64,000 nucleotides of DNA from Blastomyces gilchristii SLH14081 (Eukaryota > Ascomycota > Eurotiomycetes > Onygenales > Ajellomycetaceae), in NCBI RefSeq assembly GCF_000003855.2, contig NW_003101660.1, forward strand, positions 248,001-312,000. Direction: 5' to 3'. The notes below the pieces were generated by a model. That model did not search any database, had not been told where the DNA came from, and saw only the letters and a list, made by a program, of their open reading frames with translations. Position 1 is the first letter of the stretch. Each line of letters opens with the position of its first letter. The position numbers and the translations under genes are program-made. Of the stretch, positions 23,410 to 36,887 are shown in pieces.

Positions 23410-23992
23410 CGGAAGAAAGAAGAAAGAATAACCACAAAGTCCCAAAGTCCGTAAACCCGAGTCAAAGGAACCGACGGAGAGAGATGATTTCACCACATTC
23501 TTTCATTCTTTCAAATGTAAACTTCCATGAGGAAGTGAAGTGGGAGAAACACAAGGACATACCCCTCACTCTCCTAACCATTCACTTGTATGATGCTAAA
23601 AAGAAAGACAGAAAAGGACCAAGGGTTCCCTAGACATGAAAGACCAAGATTTCCTTGTGAAGAAAAAAAGACCCCCCACATTTAAATACACTGGCCCCAT
23701 TTTGCCTCTAAATACAGAAAACAGAAAAGTTTAACGCCAGATAAATGCAGAAAAGGGGGAATGGGATATGGGATGGATGAGGGAATGGTCATTCAATCAT
23801 CATCAACACAAGACAGGAAGAGAGAAAAAAAAATTGGTACCGTAAAATGAAAATAAGAAACACTTCAGCAAAAAGAAATAGGGATAACAAAATAAAACGA
23901 GATTTATACTATCTTTCAAAAAGTAAAAAAGGACTCCCCTTTTAACACCAACTGCACGTTGGACGCCATATCATGCGCGCCAGAGTTTTAGT
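22221..23992. other. Intergenic between the seven-helix gene and the USP gene
   Basis: An A-rich 1.8-kb gap between convergent genes. It holds an AT dinucleotide patch (about 22850-22875), a CA-rich run (about 23070-23095) and a 41-base poly-A. A minus-strand frame of 120 codons at 22421-22783 has no recognisable domain. I see no convincing gene. Confidence 0.45.
23366..23406. repeat. 41-base poly-A tract
   Basis: An uninterrupted run of 41 A residues. It produces a false poly-Lys frame on one strand and poly-Phe on the other. Length may be unreliable in an assembly. Confidence 0.95.
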
Positions 23993-26900
23993 TCACGGCG
24001 ACCCGGTCAGACCAACATCGGAATCGCTCCCCATCATCGAATTATCTTCCCAGCCATCTGAAGCGAAGTCAGAACCTGAAAAGGGAAAAACGGGGTGGTG
24101 GTTAGAAGCAAAAGAAAACAAGGAGGAAACGGATATGTGGCTGCTTACCAGACATCAGTTCTTCCGGGATATCCACGGCCATTTGTTCTAGTGCAGAGAT
24201 GACAGCTAGCAAGGAAGTTAGCGGGATTATTCATAAAGAAAGATAAAAAGTAGATCTGGTTCTGCCATACCTGTAGCCTGCTGAATAAACTCCGCATCTG
24301 CGTTGTCACTCTCATCAAAATAGACCTCAATACAATGCATAATCACAAGTGCAATTGTCTCCATCGCCTTAACTTCAGGAGGCTGCGCGTCCGCTGGCGT
24401 AAGATAAGTCCTGCGCAACTTGTCCACGCAGGTCTGCGCTAAATCCCTGCCAATTTTCTTGTAAAACTGGCGGAAATCGTCGGTGATATTCTCATACTCC
24501 TTCGAGAAAAGGAGTTGCCGCAGGAAATCCAGCGTCCCATTCCTAACTGCCCTCTCCGGGTATTGAAGCAGTGTCGGCGCCCAATCCGGTATCCGGTCGA
24601 CCACGGAGCTCCAGAACCAATATTCATCCTTGTCAGCCTTTTCGTTTTTGACTTTCACCAGCGACTGGAAGAAGGCCAGATGTTCACGACCCCCACTGTC
24701 ATTGATGGAGTCTACGCCTTTGGACACGTAGTCGATGAGGTTTGTTATCTGATTGCCATCCGTGGACATTTGGCAGAAAACTAGAGTAGCTTCAAGGAAA
24801 GGAACACAGAGGTAGGCTGGAGAAGCCCGTAAGCCTTCCTCGAGAACCTTGCAGATGCTGTCCGTTAGGCCATATTTAGGGTCAGCGGCTAAGAAGACGC
24901 TCACTATTTTCCGTGAAACTGGGGGATTAGCTTGCTGTTCCAGGATTTTCCTCAGGACAATGAGATCGCTATTCCTTCCAACGGGTCGAATCAGTTCGGC
25001 TTCAGCCTTGGTAAGCGAATATTTACCCATAATACAATCCCGAGATCGATTGTCAGGTGAGGGCATCAGTGTGAAGTCGATATGCGTCATCAAAATATAA
25101 AGGACCTCCACAAGTTTGAAGTGTGAATATTTGCGACCTTTCTCAATAAGCCGGAAATAATTCCCATACTGTCGTTTCAACCGTTTGCTATCCTCTCTGT
25201 CCAGCCAGACCATTTCCAGGCACTTTAACAAGAAGCCATGTTCAAGCATGACATGGACAGGCAAGGCGCCAAAATTAGCAATACCAAGGAGCAGCTCGAA
25301 ATAATCGTCCCAGGCACGCGAATATAGGTGTAAACAACCCCACAGCCCATCAAGTGTGTCAACAATATTCTCAACCATCATCGCATAATTGCTTTCACAG
25401 CTAGCTTGTTCGCCAGTTTCTGTTGTTTCATCCCCTAGCGGCTCCTGTAACCGCGAGAGGGCGGTGATCAACAGTCGACCGAACCCATCGCGGACAACGT
25501 TATTGGGGCTCTTTAAAAGAAGATCTCGAATACCTAAGGGTCGAACTATAGTCCAACCGAGGACTGCCGTAGCCCCTTCGGTGCTTTCATTGACACTTCT
25601 CCCCAATTCAATAATGATATTTTCAAATTCAGGTAATTCTTTAGACCTTGAAATGATTTGGTCTAAATTGTCTAGGGCGAGGATTATGGCTGATTTTTGA
25701 ATCTTACTGAACTCGGTTTCTTCAATGGCAGCAAACCTTCTTGCTTGTTCCAGAAGCGCACGGATAAAATAAGCATGATACGGGTCCAACAGACAGTAGG
25801 TCCGTATGAAAATTTCGTTCTCTAATGCGATGTGGTTTCCAAGCTCCGTAGGTAGTGGGACACTGACTGGTGTATCATCAAGGGACGGTTCATAAACAGA
25901 TTTGGCCTTCTCCATACTACTCACCCGTTGATAGAATAGCATGTACGCATTCCACACTTTGTTAAAGCGAACTGGGGGCATGTTCGAACCGTGGATTGGG
26001 TCATTTAGGCCACCAAAACACTGATCAGGGATCTTGGAAGGATCAAACCTGCTGACGTCGGAGTCATTGAATTCCACCCATGAGGCACTGGGGTCTGCAG
26101 GAGTAGGACGCTCTCTGATATACGAATAATAGTGGCCAGATTCGGCAGTACCACTATGCACAAGAACACCTACCAGCTCGAAGATATCAGGTGCAATTGG
26201 TGTGCCGGGGTTACTCAGATACTCGACCGTGTAAGGGGTCATATCAAGACGTTCCGGAAACTGGAATTCATCGTTAATTTTGCTGCGTATCATCGAGATG
26301 ACGTCGAAATCGAAGCGTTTGAGATGGAATATCAAGTTATCCGGGAGATCTTTCAAGCAAGCCCTACTCATAAAGAAAAGAGGAAATTAACAACCGCAGC
26401 CCTTCCTGCATACCAAAACATGGCACATTAACAGCTCACCTCTTGACCGCATCAACATGACGTCCACACGATGTGCAGGAGTATTTATTATCTGCAAACT
26501 ATTTTAGTAAAGCCGAAACAAGATCTTCACAATCAACTTCATTCAACTTACCCCCTTGCATCACCTCCCCTTCTACATATGCACGCAAACTATCCTCCAG
26601 CCCAGCCTTCCCTTTAATATCGCATTGTATCGCAGAGAACGGCTCAAGTCGCTCCGAGATATGAGGACACTCTTTCGACTTGATCTGCTGCACAAGCTGG
26701 CCGCCATAGAAAGATCTGAAGAGTTTCTTGTCTTCCGCTGACCGAATCTGGCTTTCCCATCGATCGAATAGTAGATTGTAGAACTCATCTACATCCATCT
26801 GAACATTGATGTCGATAGGCTCATTGTCGTATGTTCGGATAGTATCCACGGCTTCCTGGGTATCAACGCTTTTCTGCCAGGTATTTTGCATGTAAGCGAA

Positions 26901-29900
26901 TACCTTTTTCGTCTCTGCAAGTAGATTCTGAGTGGAATCCACGTCAGAAACATGTACTTCAATCATGAACTTTCGGAAATCAATGTTCATGAATAACTGA
27001 GTAAAGAGAGAATTCAGGTAGCAAGTATTCGACAGGTTTTTCAAACCCGCATAGCCTTCGGGAGAACGGATGGTTTTGTATCGGTCGAAAATCCAATTTG
27101 GTTCATGGGTATAATCTGAAAAAGGGTAAGCAAGATAACCACCAAATAAAAATTATCCAACTAGAAGTAATACAATGGGCGAACGTCATACCATATGGAA
27201 TGACATCATCAAGTAATGTTAGCATTTTCTCATAGTTTGTTTGATCTTCGCACAGACGCAAGAGAATATTATATATCTCTTGCCTGGTGGGATTATGCAT
27301 GACAGGAATGCTCGGTTGAATGGCCTCAGTCTCAGTGGGATCGGAGAGCTCGGGAAATAGAAAGGTGTAGAATAGCTTTTCCATGAGATTACTATTTTTA
27401 GTTAGAATCCGCCGGACTAAATAAATGATTTATGTGCGGTTCATATGCGGCTGCGGGTGGGTATTCTTTACCTTGTGTCCATGGTGCCGGTTATGGAATG
27501 AGAGAGCTCGAGGCACATTTTCAAGAGATGAGTAAATCCCAGAACAATGTAGTCAACAGGCTCTCGACCAACAAACTAAAGAAATAGAATTGAGAAGGTT
27601 TAGTAACTGAACGGATTCAAAACGATACAAATACAAAATAGGAAATAGGAATACTAAAAACGAACCTCATTCGTGTGATGACTAAGAAGTAGATCTCCCC
27701 ATTGCCTAAGATACTCTCTAAAAATTAAGTCTTCAGGAGACAAGATGGCAACGGTCTGAAAAAGGATAAGCGCAACTTCGAAAAACTCCTGGGAGGACTG
27801 TCCATATTTGAGAGTATCCGGGAAGCGGGCAGAAATATGTTTCCATAATGTTGCAACAATATGAATTGTCGTGGCGGAAGGGGGCTTGCCACCAGTGTCA
27901 ACGCCTGCCTTCGTCTGGCTGTCGGACTTCCAAACCCGTTTCTGAGATGGGGAGGTACCACAGGTGGAAAATATAATTTCCGCAATACTCTTGCGTATAT
28001 TTTGCCTAGATTCCGCTAGAAGCAAGGTGAAGATGAGATCCTTGATTTGGGTACTTTGCTCAACGGCGTCCCAAACGCGACTATCATGCATCGAGGCTTC
28101 GATGATGACAGCGAAGGAATTAGATATTAGTTTCTGTATGGAGAGTTCCGAGAGGTGCTTGGAAGTAAGATTTTGGCCGAGGGAGATAAAGGATAAAAGT
28201 CGAGTGGCTAGTTCTAACGGGTTGGGGAATAACTGTTCAGAGTCTTCTGGCGTCGATTTTGCTAAATTATTTTTGGACATTAATATGATGGCTGCTTATC
28301 ATAGGGGGGGGTTATTAGCATATTTCTTTTGTTAACTTACCCATCAATGCAAACAACAGACATTCCACAAAATTGCGTGCGAATATTAATTTTAGTGTGC
28401 TATCTTCTAAACCCTCAGCCATCTGGGGGCGTGTTATGAACACAACCAGATTCTGAATGCTGTGGGATATAAACTCTTGATCGGCGTTATTCTAACCACA
28501 ATATTTGTCAGTTACTCGCTTCCCGACATACAATGAGTATTGTCAATCGCTTGCTAACATACATCTAAAATTTGTTCGCCTACGCATGTTGTGAGAGCCT
28601 TTATAGAGTATAGAAGTTTGTAGGGCTTCTCCAAAGGGAACATCTCCGGCTCGGAGGTTTCTTTGGATCTGACGAAATCTCGAACGCGCTGCTGGGGCGG
28701 GAAGACAGCTAAGAAGTCAAATATCTAACCACACTAATTGTTAGTATTTACGAATTTACCCTGGGCGATCCAAAAGTGAGAACGGGAGAGAATGACGAAG
28801 AGAAAACATACCTCTTTAGCTAACTTCTCCTCCAGACTCAACAAGTCATACAGATCATCGAAATGCTTCAAAACCTCGGAGTCAACCAAAGTCAACGACT
28901 GACGCCGTCCCCCCACCGACGCCTCGAAAGCGTCAGGATTCTTTCGGATAATAAGGAGCCCTGGGCCTACGAGTTTCAAATCTCGCAAAGTCTTATCAGC
29001 ATTGGCAGCAAGGTCCAGCCTCTGTCCACAGCTAAAACTAGAGAAACTCGTAAAGCCGGTGAGCCTAGTTAACTTCTCAGCCAAATCTGACGCAGTGGAA
29101 AGATCTCCTATCTTTAAAGTACGAATCTTGGTCTGAGAATTCCCATTGAAAGCTTGGTATGAAAGTTCGAGAACTTCTCCATTTATCTCATCGTCCCTGA
29201 GCATTGATTCTTGCGGGCTAACTTGGGGCGGAGTGTATTGCGGCCGCGTTCGCAGTCCCTGAAGTAGTTGGCGCAGGAAAAGAAGCGAGCGAGTAAACCG
29301 TAGTTCTTCCGCTCGCACTTCACCATCAGACGGAACAATGACCATAGGCTCATCCTCGCCGCTTGCGGAGCCGTCAGTGAAAGCTTTGCACTTCGCGGCA
29401 GCTGCTGTGAGTTGCCTAACGCAGCGATCCACCAATGCGACATGGGTAGCCTCTGCTGCGGAGCGTGGGGCTCTGCGAATCAATATATGATCAAGGTAAA
29501 CATCTATCGCGAAGTTGATGGCTTTCATTTCGATCGTTCCGGGGGGCGCCGTGAGGATAAAATGCCATAATCGATCCATTCCGGGAATGGCAATAATCTC
29601 ATTTTCGTCCACTTCCGGGGGCGGATCGAAGCGAATTTCGTAACTCACTGCCTGCTCCGCAAATGCTAGAATATCAAGGGTATAGTCTTCTGGGGAGATT
29701 CGAAGGAGATAGTTGTTGAGGTAAGATTCGAGAAACGGATTTCGCTTTCCAGCTCGAACTGTAGCTCTGGGGAGTACTTCCCAAGCCAAGCTTCGACCAC
29801 ATTCACCAATTTTCTTTGACATAAATACGCGGTTCCAGAGAACTTCGCTTAGTTCTGGAGTAATAGTTTCCGGCACTTTTTCGATAATTCGAAGAAGCAT

Positions 29901-32621
29901 CTGAATCCGGGGTCGAAGAGAGTTTCTAACAGTGGGATCTGAGAAATCGGTGGAGACAGTATCAAAAGTATGAGCAAGTTCCGTGATTATTAACCGAGTG
30001 AAATCAAAATCCAGTGCCAGCCGTCGAATGTCTAGGCTATCATAAGGAGGTATCAGAGCGTTCAGGGCTTGTATACTACCAACCACAAAGTCGTTCATTT
30101 CAGATATATCATCGATGCACTTCTTGTACATTTCCATTTTATCGTTGTCATCTAGCCCAAGTGTCAGTAGATGTGAAAGCTGCTTGCTAGCAAACTTTTG
30201 CAAATTCGTTTTTTGCTCGACGGAAAACTCGCTGATGGACGTGGCGTCACGAATCAGGCGAACACACAGACGATAGGGGACCACATCTACATGCACATGG
30301 TCATAAGGCTGCTGGCGCATTCTCTCCGTATGTTTATCCCTCACGGCATTTAAAAGGCAGTCGCTATATTCGAGCATCCGTGCGTCGAAGCGGTTCAAAG
30401 GCAATTCTATGAGCTTGGTGCAAAGATAATTCAAAGCATTCGACCCAGATTGATGCATGATAAATGTCCGAGTTAGCATCCCCAGAACCTCCGCCACGGT
30501 TCTCGGGTCTTCGCTTTCAGTCACAGTGTTCCAAATAATATCAGTATCGTTATTTGTGTAAGTGGATGTTACAACAAGGAACCCAACAACGTTTCCACTC
30601 CGGCTTATCAACTGTGGATGTGAATCCACACCGACGATGTACTCCACGATCTTACTGTCCCTCAGGAATTTCACAAGATACTGGATAATTGGGTAGTTAA
30701 TGCCAGCGGGGTTTCCTTGGATATGTTGGCGCCAGACACCGACAAGATCAGCCTGCATAGTTTCCATACCAAAGACGCGGAGTTCCATTCGACCTTCTGT
30801 GATGTGCCTCTTCAAGACTTGGAACTTCCAACCTAGGTGGATGATGGCGGGATATTCCTCCTGTTTGGCATTCTCGGGAACATCCACGCCAAGATCACGC
30901 GTCATTTGCGTTGCCAGCTGACTATTCAACAGGGCAGTGTTATGGTACGTGTAGCCGACGAAACGGAGAACAGACTCGCTGCTGTCATTGGTAACCCAAG
31001 AAGATTTCTTCGAAATGGAAGACTGATACTCGGTATCTATGGAGCGAATGAAGGTATATACGGATTTAATGGCATCAACAAGTTCTGCTGATGCGATTAG
31101 TTCATCGTCTGCGCGGTACCTCTTCCGCTCCATTCCAGAATCGACAACGTTATGGGCAATGGTCAGTAGACATATGAAGGTGCCTGCGAATTGTGGCCAT
31201 GGTTGGAGAGCCTTGAGAAGCAAATGCGCGAACTCTGACAGACGTTTTACGAGATTGACTGGAGCGGCAGTAAGTTGGTCGTTGACACGGGCCACAAAGT
31301 TAATAACTTCGGGGCCAAAAGTTCGTTCCATCATCTTGTAAAATGGAATTGTGTGGACCTGTAATATCCATCCCAACGCGGGTAAATAAACTTTTGACAG
31401 TAGATCTGGCGCAGAATCTGTGTCGTTTGGATAATGTTCTAGTGTTAGAGCATCGATCCGAGTCATATGAATGGCAAGGCGCCCAAATGCCACGGAGAAA
31501 TCCTCAAAAAATTTCCAAGGGCCTTCTCCTTCGTCGGGTTGGAAATCAATCCTGCCATTTTCATTAGCAGTTGCGTGAAATATTGAAATTGACCTCTAGT
31601 GTATTTACTCACTGCCGCCGTAAAAGACTTTCAATAAGCATTGGAACCTCCTCCCATACATCCCGATCTTCAGCAACCGTGTCGTATGTGATACTACTCA
31701 GGTTATTCACACAGAGCTCAAGCCAGTTTTTAACCGACATAAAGATTGCGATATCATGAGGGTGACCTGTATATGGAGACATTGGTCATTAGTAAATGTA
31801 TGGTGCATCGAAAAATAAAAATAAATATAAATATAATATAAATATAAAAAAGCAAATAAATATAGAAACTGGCAGAGGGAGGGAAAAAAGAAAGAATAAA
31901 AGAAACAGCAAAGAAAAGAAAATATATTACCTCTCTCGAGAAAACTCGCAGTCTCTTCTACTGCCTGCCGTATGTCACAGTCCTGCCTGAGTCGTGGGAA
32001 GGATTCTGCCAGGGAAACCTCGTCATGAATGTGCACAAGTTCAGGTTCTTCTGGAGCTCTGAGAGCATCTTCTAATGACCTCCAGTTGGATGTGCTGGGA
32101 TCCTGATCCATATCTTCCACCTCAGCAACCTCAATCTCGGGACTGTGCGACGGTGACGAAGCCATAGATGTTTCGGGTTTGTTATGGGATGTAATATCTA
32201 CAGATATGTGGTGTTGTTCATGTTGCTCTTCTTGTTGTTGGTCGGATAATGCTGGAGCTTCTTCGGCGGTATGAGAGGCAGAATTATCGTGGAGAGTGGG
32301 AGATTTCATATTGATCGTTACTCTACTGGAGGAACGTTGTGGGTTGGGGGTTTCTGGTTCTGGCACCGGCGTAGTCGTGGGAGAGACAAGGCTGTTGCCG
32401 CTGACAACCTGGTCGTCGCCGCAATGACCGCTGGTTGAGCTTGGGGAGGGGACGGACATGGTCATAGACTCGTTTGAATGATTCCCACTGTCAAGACGAG
32501 GACGTTTCCGTGTAGACTGGGGATATGTACCTTCCATGGGATCATCTGGGGAGCCTTGAGGATCAACAGCTACGGCAGCAGGTTGTGGGGTGCTAGAGCT
32601 ATCTAGCGGGGAAGCTGCCAT
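23993..32621 (-). CDS. Giant USP34/USP9X-type ubiquitin carboxyl-terminal hydrolase
   Basis: Thirteen minus-strand exons close in frame: 32621-31931, 31766-31613, 31551-28812, 28724-28563, 28491-28341, 28291-27666, 27575-27472, 27391-27192, 27115-26552, 26491-26440, 26366-24271, 24205-24149 and 24075-23993, giving 2,559 residues. The catalytic core sits in the second half: Cys1641 in GLKNLSNTCYLNS, His1893 in ESGHYYSYI, and Asn1915/Asp1916 in WVEFND; a CxxC finger half (CTSC) lies between. The long N-terminal part is an armadillo-like helical region, preceded by a Ser/Pro-rich tail with KRPRLD. The family removes ubiquitin from proteins; the fungal target is unknown to me. The frame continues upstream to 32852 through poly-Ala, but MAASPLDSSS is the likelier start. 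Confidence 0.9.
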
Positions 32622-35420
32622 GACATTTTTCCCGCCAAACTCGAATGAAACGATAGTGACGGTCTGTGAAATAATCGGGTGGGCAAAATAGGTTGAGCAA
32701 GAATGAGTCAAGCTCCAGGCAGAGAGTGCGTTAGAGGCTGAGGACCAGGGAGTGGTGGGAGGGGGGAGTTCTAGGCTAGGGAGCAAGCGACGGCGGTCTG
32801 CAGCAGCAGCAGCAGCAGCTTCATCTAGCAGAATTAACAAGCGCGAAAACACCTGCCAAAAAATGGCGACCTATGTGATTCGACAAGGAGGGGTAAGATC
32901 TGAGGCCAGGGCCTGGCGATTGGGCGTCGGGAGGGCCACAAGGAAGACAGGGAAAGTGAAGGGAAGGTCAAAGGAGAGGCGGATAGAGGATATCTGTCGC
33001 CGTGGTTGGCTGGACGGGAAGTAGACGAGTGGTTGGCTGCTGTGCTGAGGGACAGGAGATTATTATCGCCGCGGGTGTATCGGTTAGTTGTTGTTGTTGT
33101 TATTGTTGTGGTGGTGGTGATGGTTGGTGGTTGTCGTTGAAAATAATTATTTAGCTGTAGTTTAACTAAATCACAGGAATGACGATGTGCTGCTGCTGGA
33201 CGCGCTCACTCCACAGAGAGCAGAACTACAAACTACACATTACTTTTCTTATTATTGTAGTAGCAACACACGAATGACTATCAAATTATCCTTTTTTCTA
33301 ATTTATAATTTAACAATACTTGGCAGCTTTCTTCACTCCAATCAGTCATGAGAAAGGGCTTTTACTCTGGACATTCAGCATATGTATGGAAACTGATATT
33401 CCAAACCTAGTTCGCCCTCCGCGCCATGTCATGTCTGCCTGGACGCCAAAATCTGGGCTCAAAGAATGCCCGAATTAATTTTCAACAAAACCATCCACCA
33501 CGTAGTATTCCATTCCGCCAGTTCGTCCTCATCCCGCGCTTTTTTCCCCTGCCAATCCATCTTCTGCTTCCCCACAGTGGCTCCTCGCGTGGGCAATTCC
33601 TCCATTCCGCGGTGGCTGACTACGTTCAGGTCATGTGATGTTGCCTGATTGAGCGGCAACTTTTTGACGATCTCAAATTCAACCTTCAACGCCCGTCCTG
33701 CATAGTTATAGTATTCACAACATCATTCGGATTTCAGCTCTTCTGATGAAACAGATACTGTGTTTAAAAGTTTTGCGCTTGGTGCTGCTACGGTACTGTA
33801 CAGTGTAGTCTGTGGGGGCTAAGCACTTCAGACTCCAGAGCATCAATAATGAGTCATCCCCGCCAAATCTTCAGTAACTAGCTAAGATTGGAGCTACGGC
33901 TTGCAGATTGAACCTATGCCTAAGCTATAACTACATGTACTACGGAGTACTACGGAGTTACTACATACAATCAGTTCAGCTGCTAATAATGCTGGAAGCA
34001 TTGTCGGAGCAAACTTCGTTTCTAGGACCGTTTCAATTACCTTCTCTTATAGCAAGTCAGATAAGATATTCAGGGAATAGCACCTAAAGGGAATGAGTTA
34101 AAGAAAAAAGAAAAAGAAAAAGAAAACATGCCCACCGTCCCCGCCCGCTTTTACCACATTTTCATTCATCACTCACCTCTCTTTGTCCCGCCAAACCAGG
34201 TTCCTCACACAGGATTTCTCCCGGGAAAAGAAAAGAAAAGAGAGCAGGCTTTGTTCGGCGGGTTCAAAATGGGTTACGACATCGAATAATAACACCAACA
34301 ACAAAATAAAAAGGGAACTTAGAAAGGGATTAAATGGACTTATATAACCAGGGCCTTTTCTTTTTTCTTTTCTTTGGTAGCATCCATCATTTATTCTGAC
34401 ATTCGGGATATTATTAGCCAAAGCGAGGAAGGAAAACAAAAGGAAATTTGGGAAGCTGGTTGTTAACTCAGGCGCTAGAAGCCTGGATGGAATCATGGAA
34501 GGCGAAGCTTTCGGGATCAGCAGAGCCTAACTGGAAAACACCCGGCGCCATATCCATTTGGATTCCAGGGCTCTAGCCGGTTCTTTGCTCATATTTTTAT
34601 GCTTGTTTAGTTATTCTCATTATTATTTTCAACATCCCGCGTTGGCGTCAGAAATCCGGCAAAGGTGCTCTGTAGAGGAAACAACCCATTTTCTATAAAT
34701 GAATGTTTTTGCGTGAGCTGAAGTCGGGGCGACTGTAGGAGCTTGTTCCTCTTTATTATTATTATTATTACTATCGGATCGTTCAATGGATGGGTAGTTA
34801 TTTTGATGAATGATGGATGATGATGATATGAGTTTTGACAACCTGTCCGAGTCCCCCCCCCTTTTTTTTTTTTTTTTTTTCCCCAAGCCTTTACTTTCAG
34901 GCCCAGGTTAAATTAGTAGCTGGTGCCACGCGCCCTCACTCCCATGAGTGAGAGTGCACCTGACTGCAAAGATGAACATATATGAAACTTGTCTTTTGTA
35001 TGAGCCCACTACATGAAAGATACGTATGGAAAACATTAGTATCTTCAACAATTCAACTTAGATAATGACGATATCAGAGTAGAGTATATATATGCACTTA
35101 GAGAAAATAAGTTTCAAACTTAATATTATAGAAATATTGGTTTTCTAACTCGAAAAAAATTTGAGGAAAATTTGAGGGTTGATAGATAGATGTCATAAAG
35201 TAAAGCCTTTTCGTTTTTACTTAATTACCTTCGATATCCAGTGCTCATGACATCATTTCAAGCAGCTATTAGGAATGCGCCGGGAATTCTTATTGTTCAT
35301 TCTATGTTCCTCATTCCGTCTTCTCTGTATCAGGCAAATCTAGGTAGCAAATATTCCTCTATGAAAGCGTCATGGTCCATGCTATGTGTGATGGAGTTCC
35401 CTATCAAACCCCAAGCGATA
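32622..35420. other. 2.8-kb intergenic region with simple repeats
   Basis: It begins with the USP promoter, including a CAG/CTG run (32802-32821). Farther on are a TTG/TGG-rich stretch (about 33085-33130), two tandem copies of TACTACGGAG (33938-33957), purine-rich A/G runs (about 34100-34125) and a C9T19 tract (34853-34880). Open frames are short and lack domain features. I see no gene. Confidence 0.45.
34853..34880. repeat. C9-T19 homopolymer tract
   Basis: Nine C bases are followed directly by nineteen T bases. It yields a poly-Lys N-terminus in a false minus-strand frame. Confidence 0.9.
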
Positions 35421-36442
35421 TCAGCTCTGCGCATCTGGAGGGGAGGTTGCCATTGACGTCTCGATCCGCCGGATTATCCGTGCTGGATTCCCCGCAGCAA
35501 CATGGAAGGCCGGTACATCCTTAGAAAACAGCAATGTCAGAGACATTGATCCACTTATATATGTAATTCCCAAAACTCGTAACTAACAATCAACGGAAAA
35601 AGAAAGAAAAATAGAAACTAAAAAAAAGTAGTCATACACACCTTGGTAACAACACTCCCCGCCCCAATTGTCGCCCCCTTCCCAATGGTAACCCCAGGCA
35701 AAATATCAACATTCCCACCAATCCAACAATCCTCGCCTATATGCACCTCCTTGCCCAGTTCGGGTCCCTTGGTCCCATTCCTTAATGCGGGATCTAACGG
35801 GTGCGTTCCACTGTATATACTGACATTGGGTCCAAGCAGCGCTCTCGCTCCGATGGTGACGAGGCAGGTGTCGAGAATGACACAGTTGAAGTTTATGAAG
35901 ACGCCTGCGCCAACTTTTACGTTGAAGCCGTAGTCTACGCGGATTGGGGCTTCGATCCAGGGCTCGTTTTCGAAGAGGGCCTCGTCGGCGGCCGGGTCAG
36001 CGGCTGGGGGTGGAAGCGGGGTGTGGTCGTCGATGATGCTAGTGAGAGAAACGAAGGGAGAGAGATAAGAGTTAATTGTTTTGTGATATGGAGATTTGTT
36101 ACAAGATAAGACTAGAATCGGATTATCATCCTCCTCTCCCCCCCTTCTCCGTCATTCTGGTGCAGGCGGGGTGGAGGGGAAACGCGAGTGTGGACATATG
36201 GAGGGGCTGAAACGCGGGGATATCCGGGTATAAATAACTACCACATGATGTACTTATATGTACCCATGTGGATTCACTCACTCTCTCCAAAGCTCAACTT
36301 GCCGCCTCCGAGTCACTTCTTCGGAATCATTGAATCTCTTACACGCCCATTTGCACTTTGCACGCGCGGATATAAGCTCCGGCGTGAAGGCGTGATAAAG
36401 CTCTCCACGGAGCATTTTCTCTTTTTCCGTTGGCTCTGCCAT
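35421..36442 (-). CDS. Maltose/galactoside-type sugar O-acetyltransferase (left-handed beta helix)
   Basis: Three exons, 36442-36282, 36038-35642 and 35519-35421, give 218 residues with clean GT-AG junctions. The N-terminus carries the Mac domain (EKMLRGELYHAFTPELI, about residues 8-24). Hexapeptide repeats build the beta helix (IGARALLGPNVSIY, IGEDCWIGGNVDILPGVTIG, IGAGSVVTK), and SGTHPLD holds the likely catalytic His. VAAGNPARIIRRI is the usual C-terminal block. The family transfers acetyl from acetyl-CoA to the 6-hydroxyl of glucose, maltose or galactosides. The first intron (243 bases) is the longest well-supported one in the window. Natural substrate in fungi is unknown. Confidence 0.9.
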
Positions 36443-36887
36443 CGCGTCAACAGCACGAGGATATCTGAGTTATCTGCAGAGAGCGATGGTTGTCAGATCG
36501 CAATCAACTAGCTATCCTTCTCGCAGGGGAGATTGATGGTGACAGAGATTGAAGCGCAAAGCGGCTGGATGTCTGTGGTGATAGGTATTCCGGTTTGAGT
36601 GGCTAGATAAATAGTTAATTGGCAGCGGATGACAAACCTTGAGTCGACCGTCCGAATAAATACTTGGATGACATTCTCAACTTAAACGACAATCTACCCC
36701 AAGATTTATATAAACCTAGCTAAAAACAGCTCCGGGAACCGCAATTGCCGCCAATAATTAAGTATCTATGAATCTCCCCAGGAATTCGCGGTGCAAACCA
36801 ATCAATATTTACCTACAGGGTTATTTATCCTGCCAAACTCAGAAACTCGTTATTTATTATTGTATAAATATCATCATCATCCCGATA
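36443..36887. other. Intergenic upstream of the acetyltransferase gene
   Basis: AT-rich sequence between divergent units; no motif recognised. Confidence 0.4.

Noticed and set aside
23253..23496. Poly-Phe and poly-Lys open frames
   Set aside because: They are translations of the 41-base homopolymer and carry no other protein features.
32622..32852. N-terminal extension of the USP protein through poly-Ala
   Set aside because: The stretch is encoded by a CAG repeat in the promoter region and lacks conserved features; the Met at 32621 begins a typical Ser/Pro-rich N-terminus.
34629..34886. Minus-strand frame beginning MGKKKKKKRGG
   Set aside because: The Lys run comes from the T19 tract and the rest shows no domain or splice partner.
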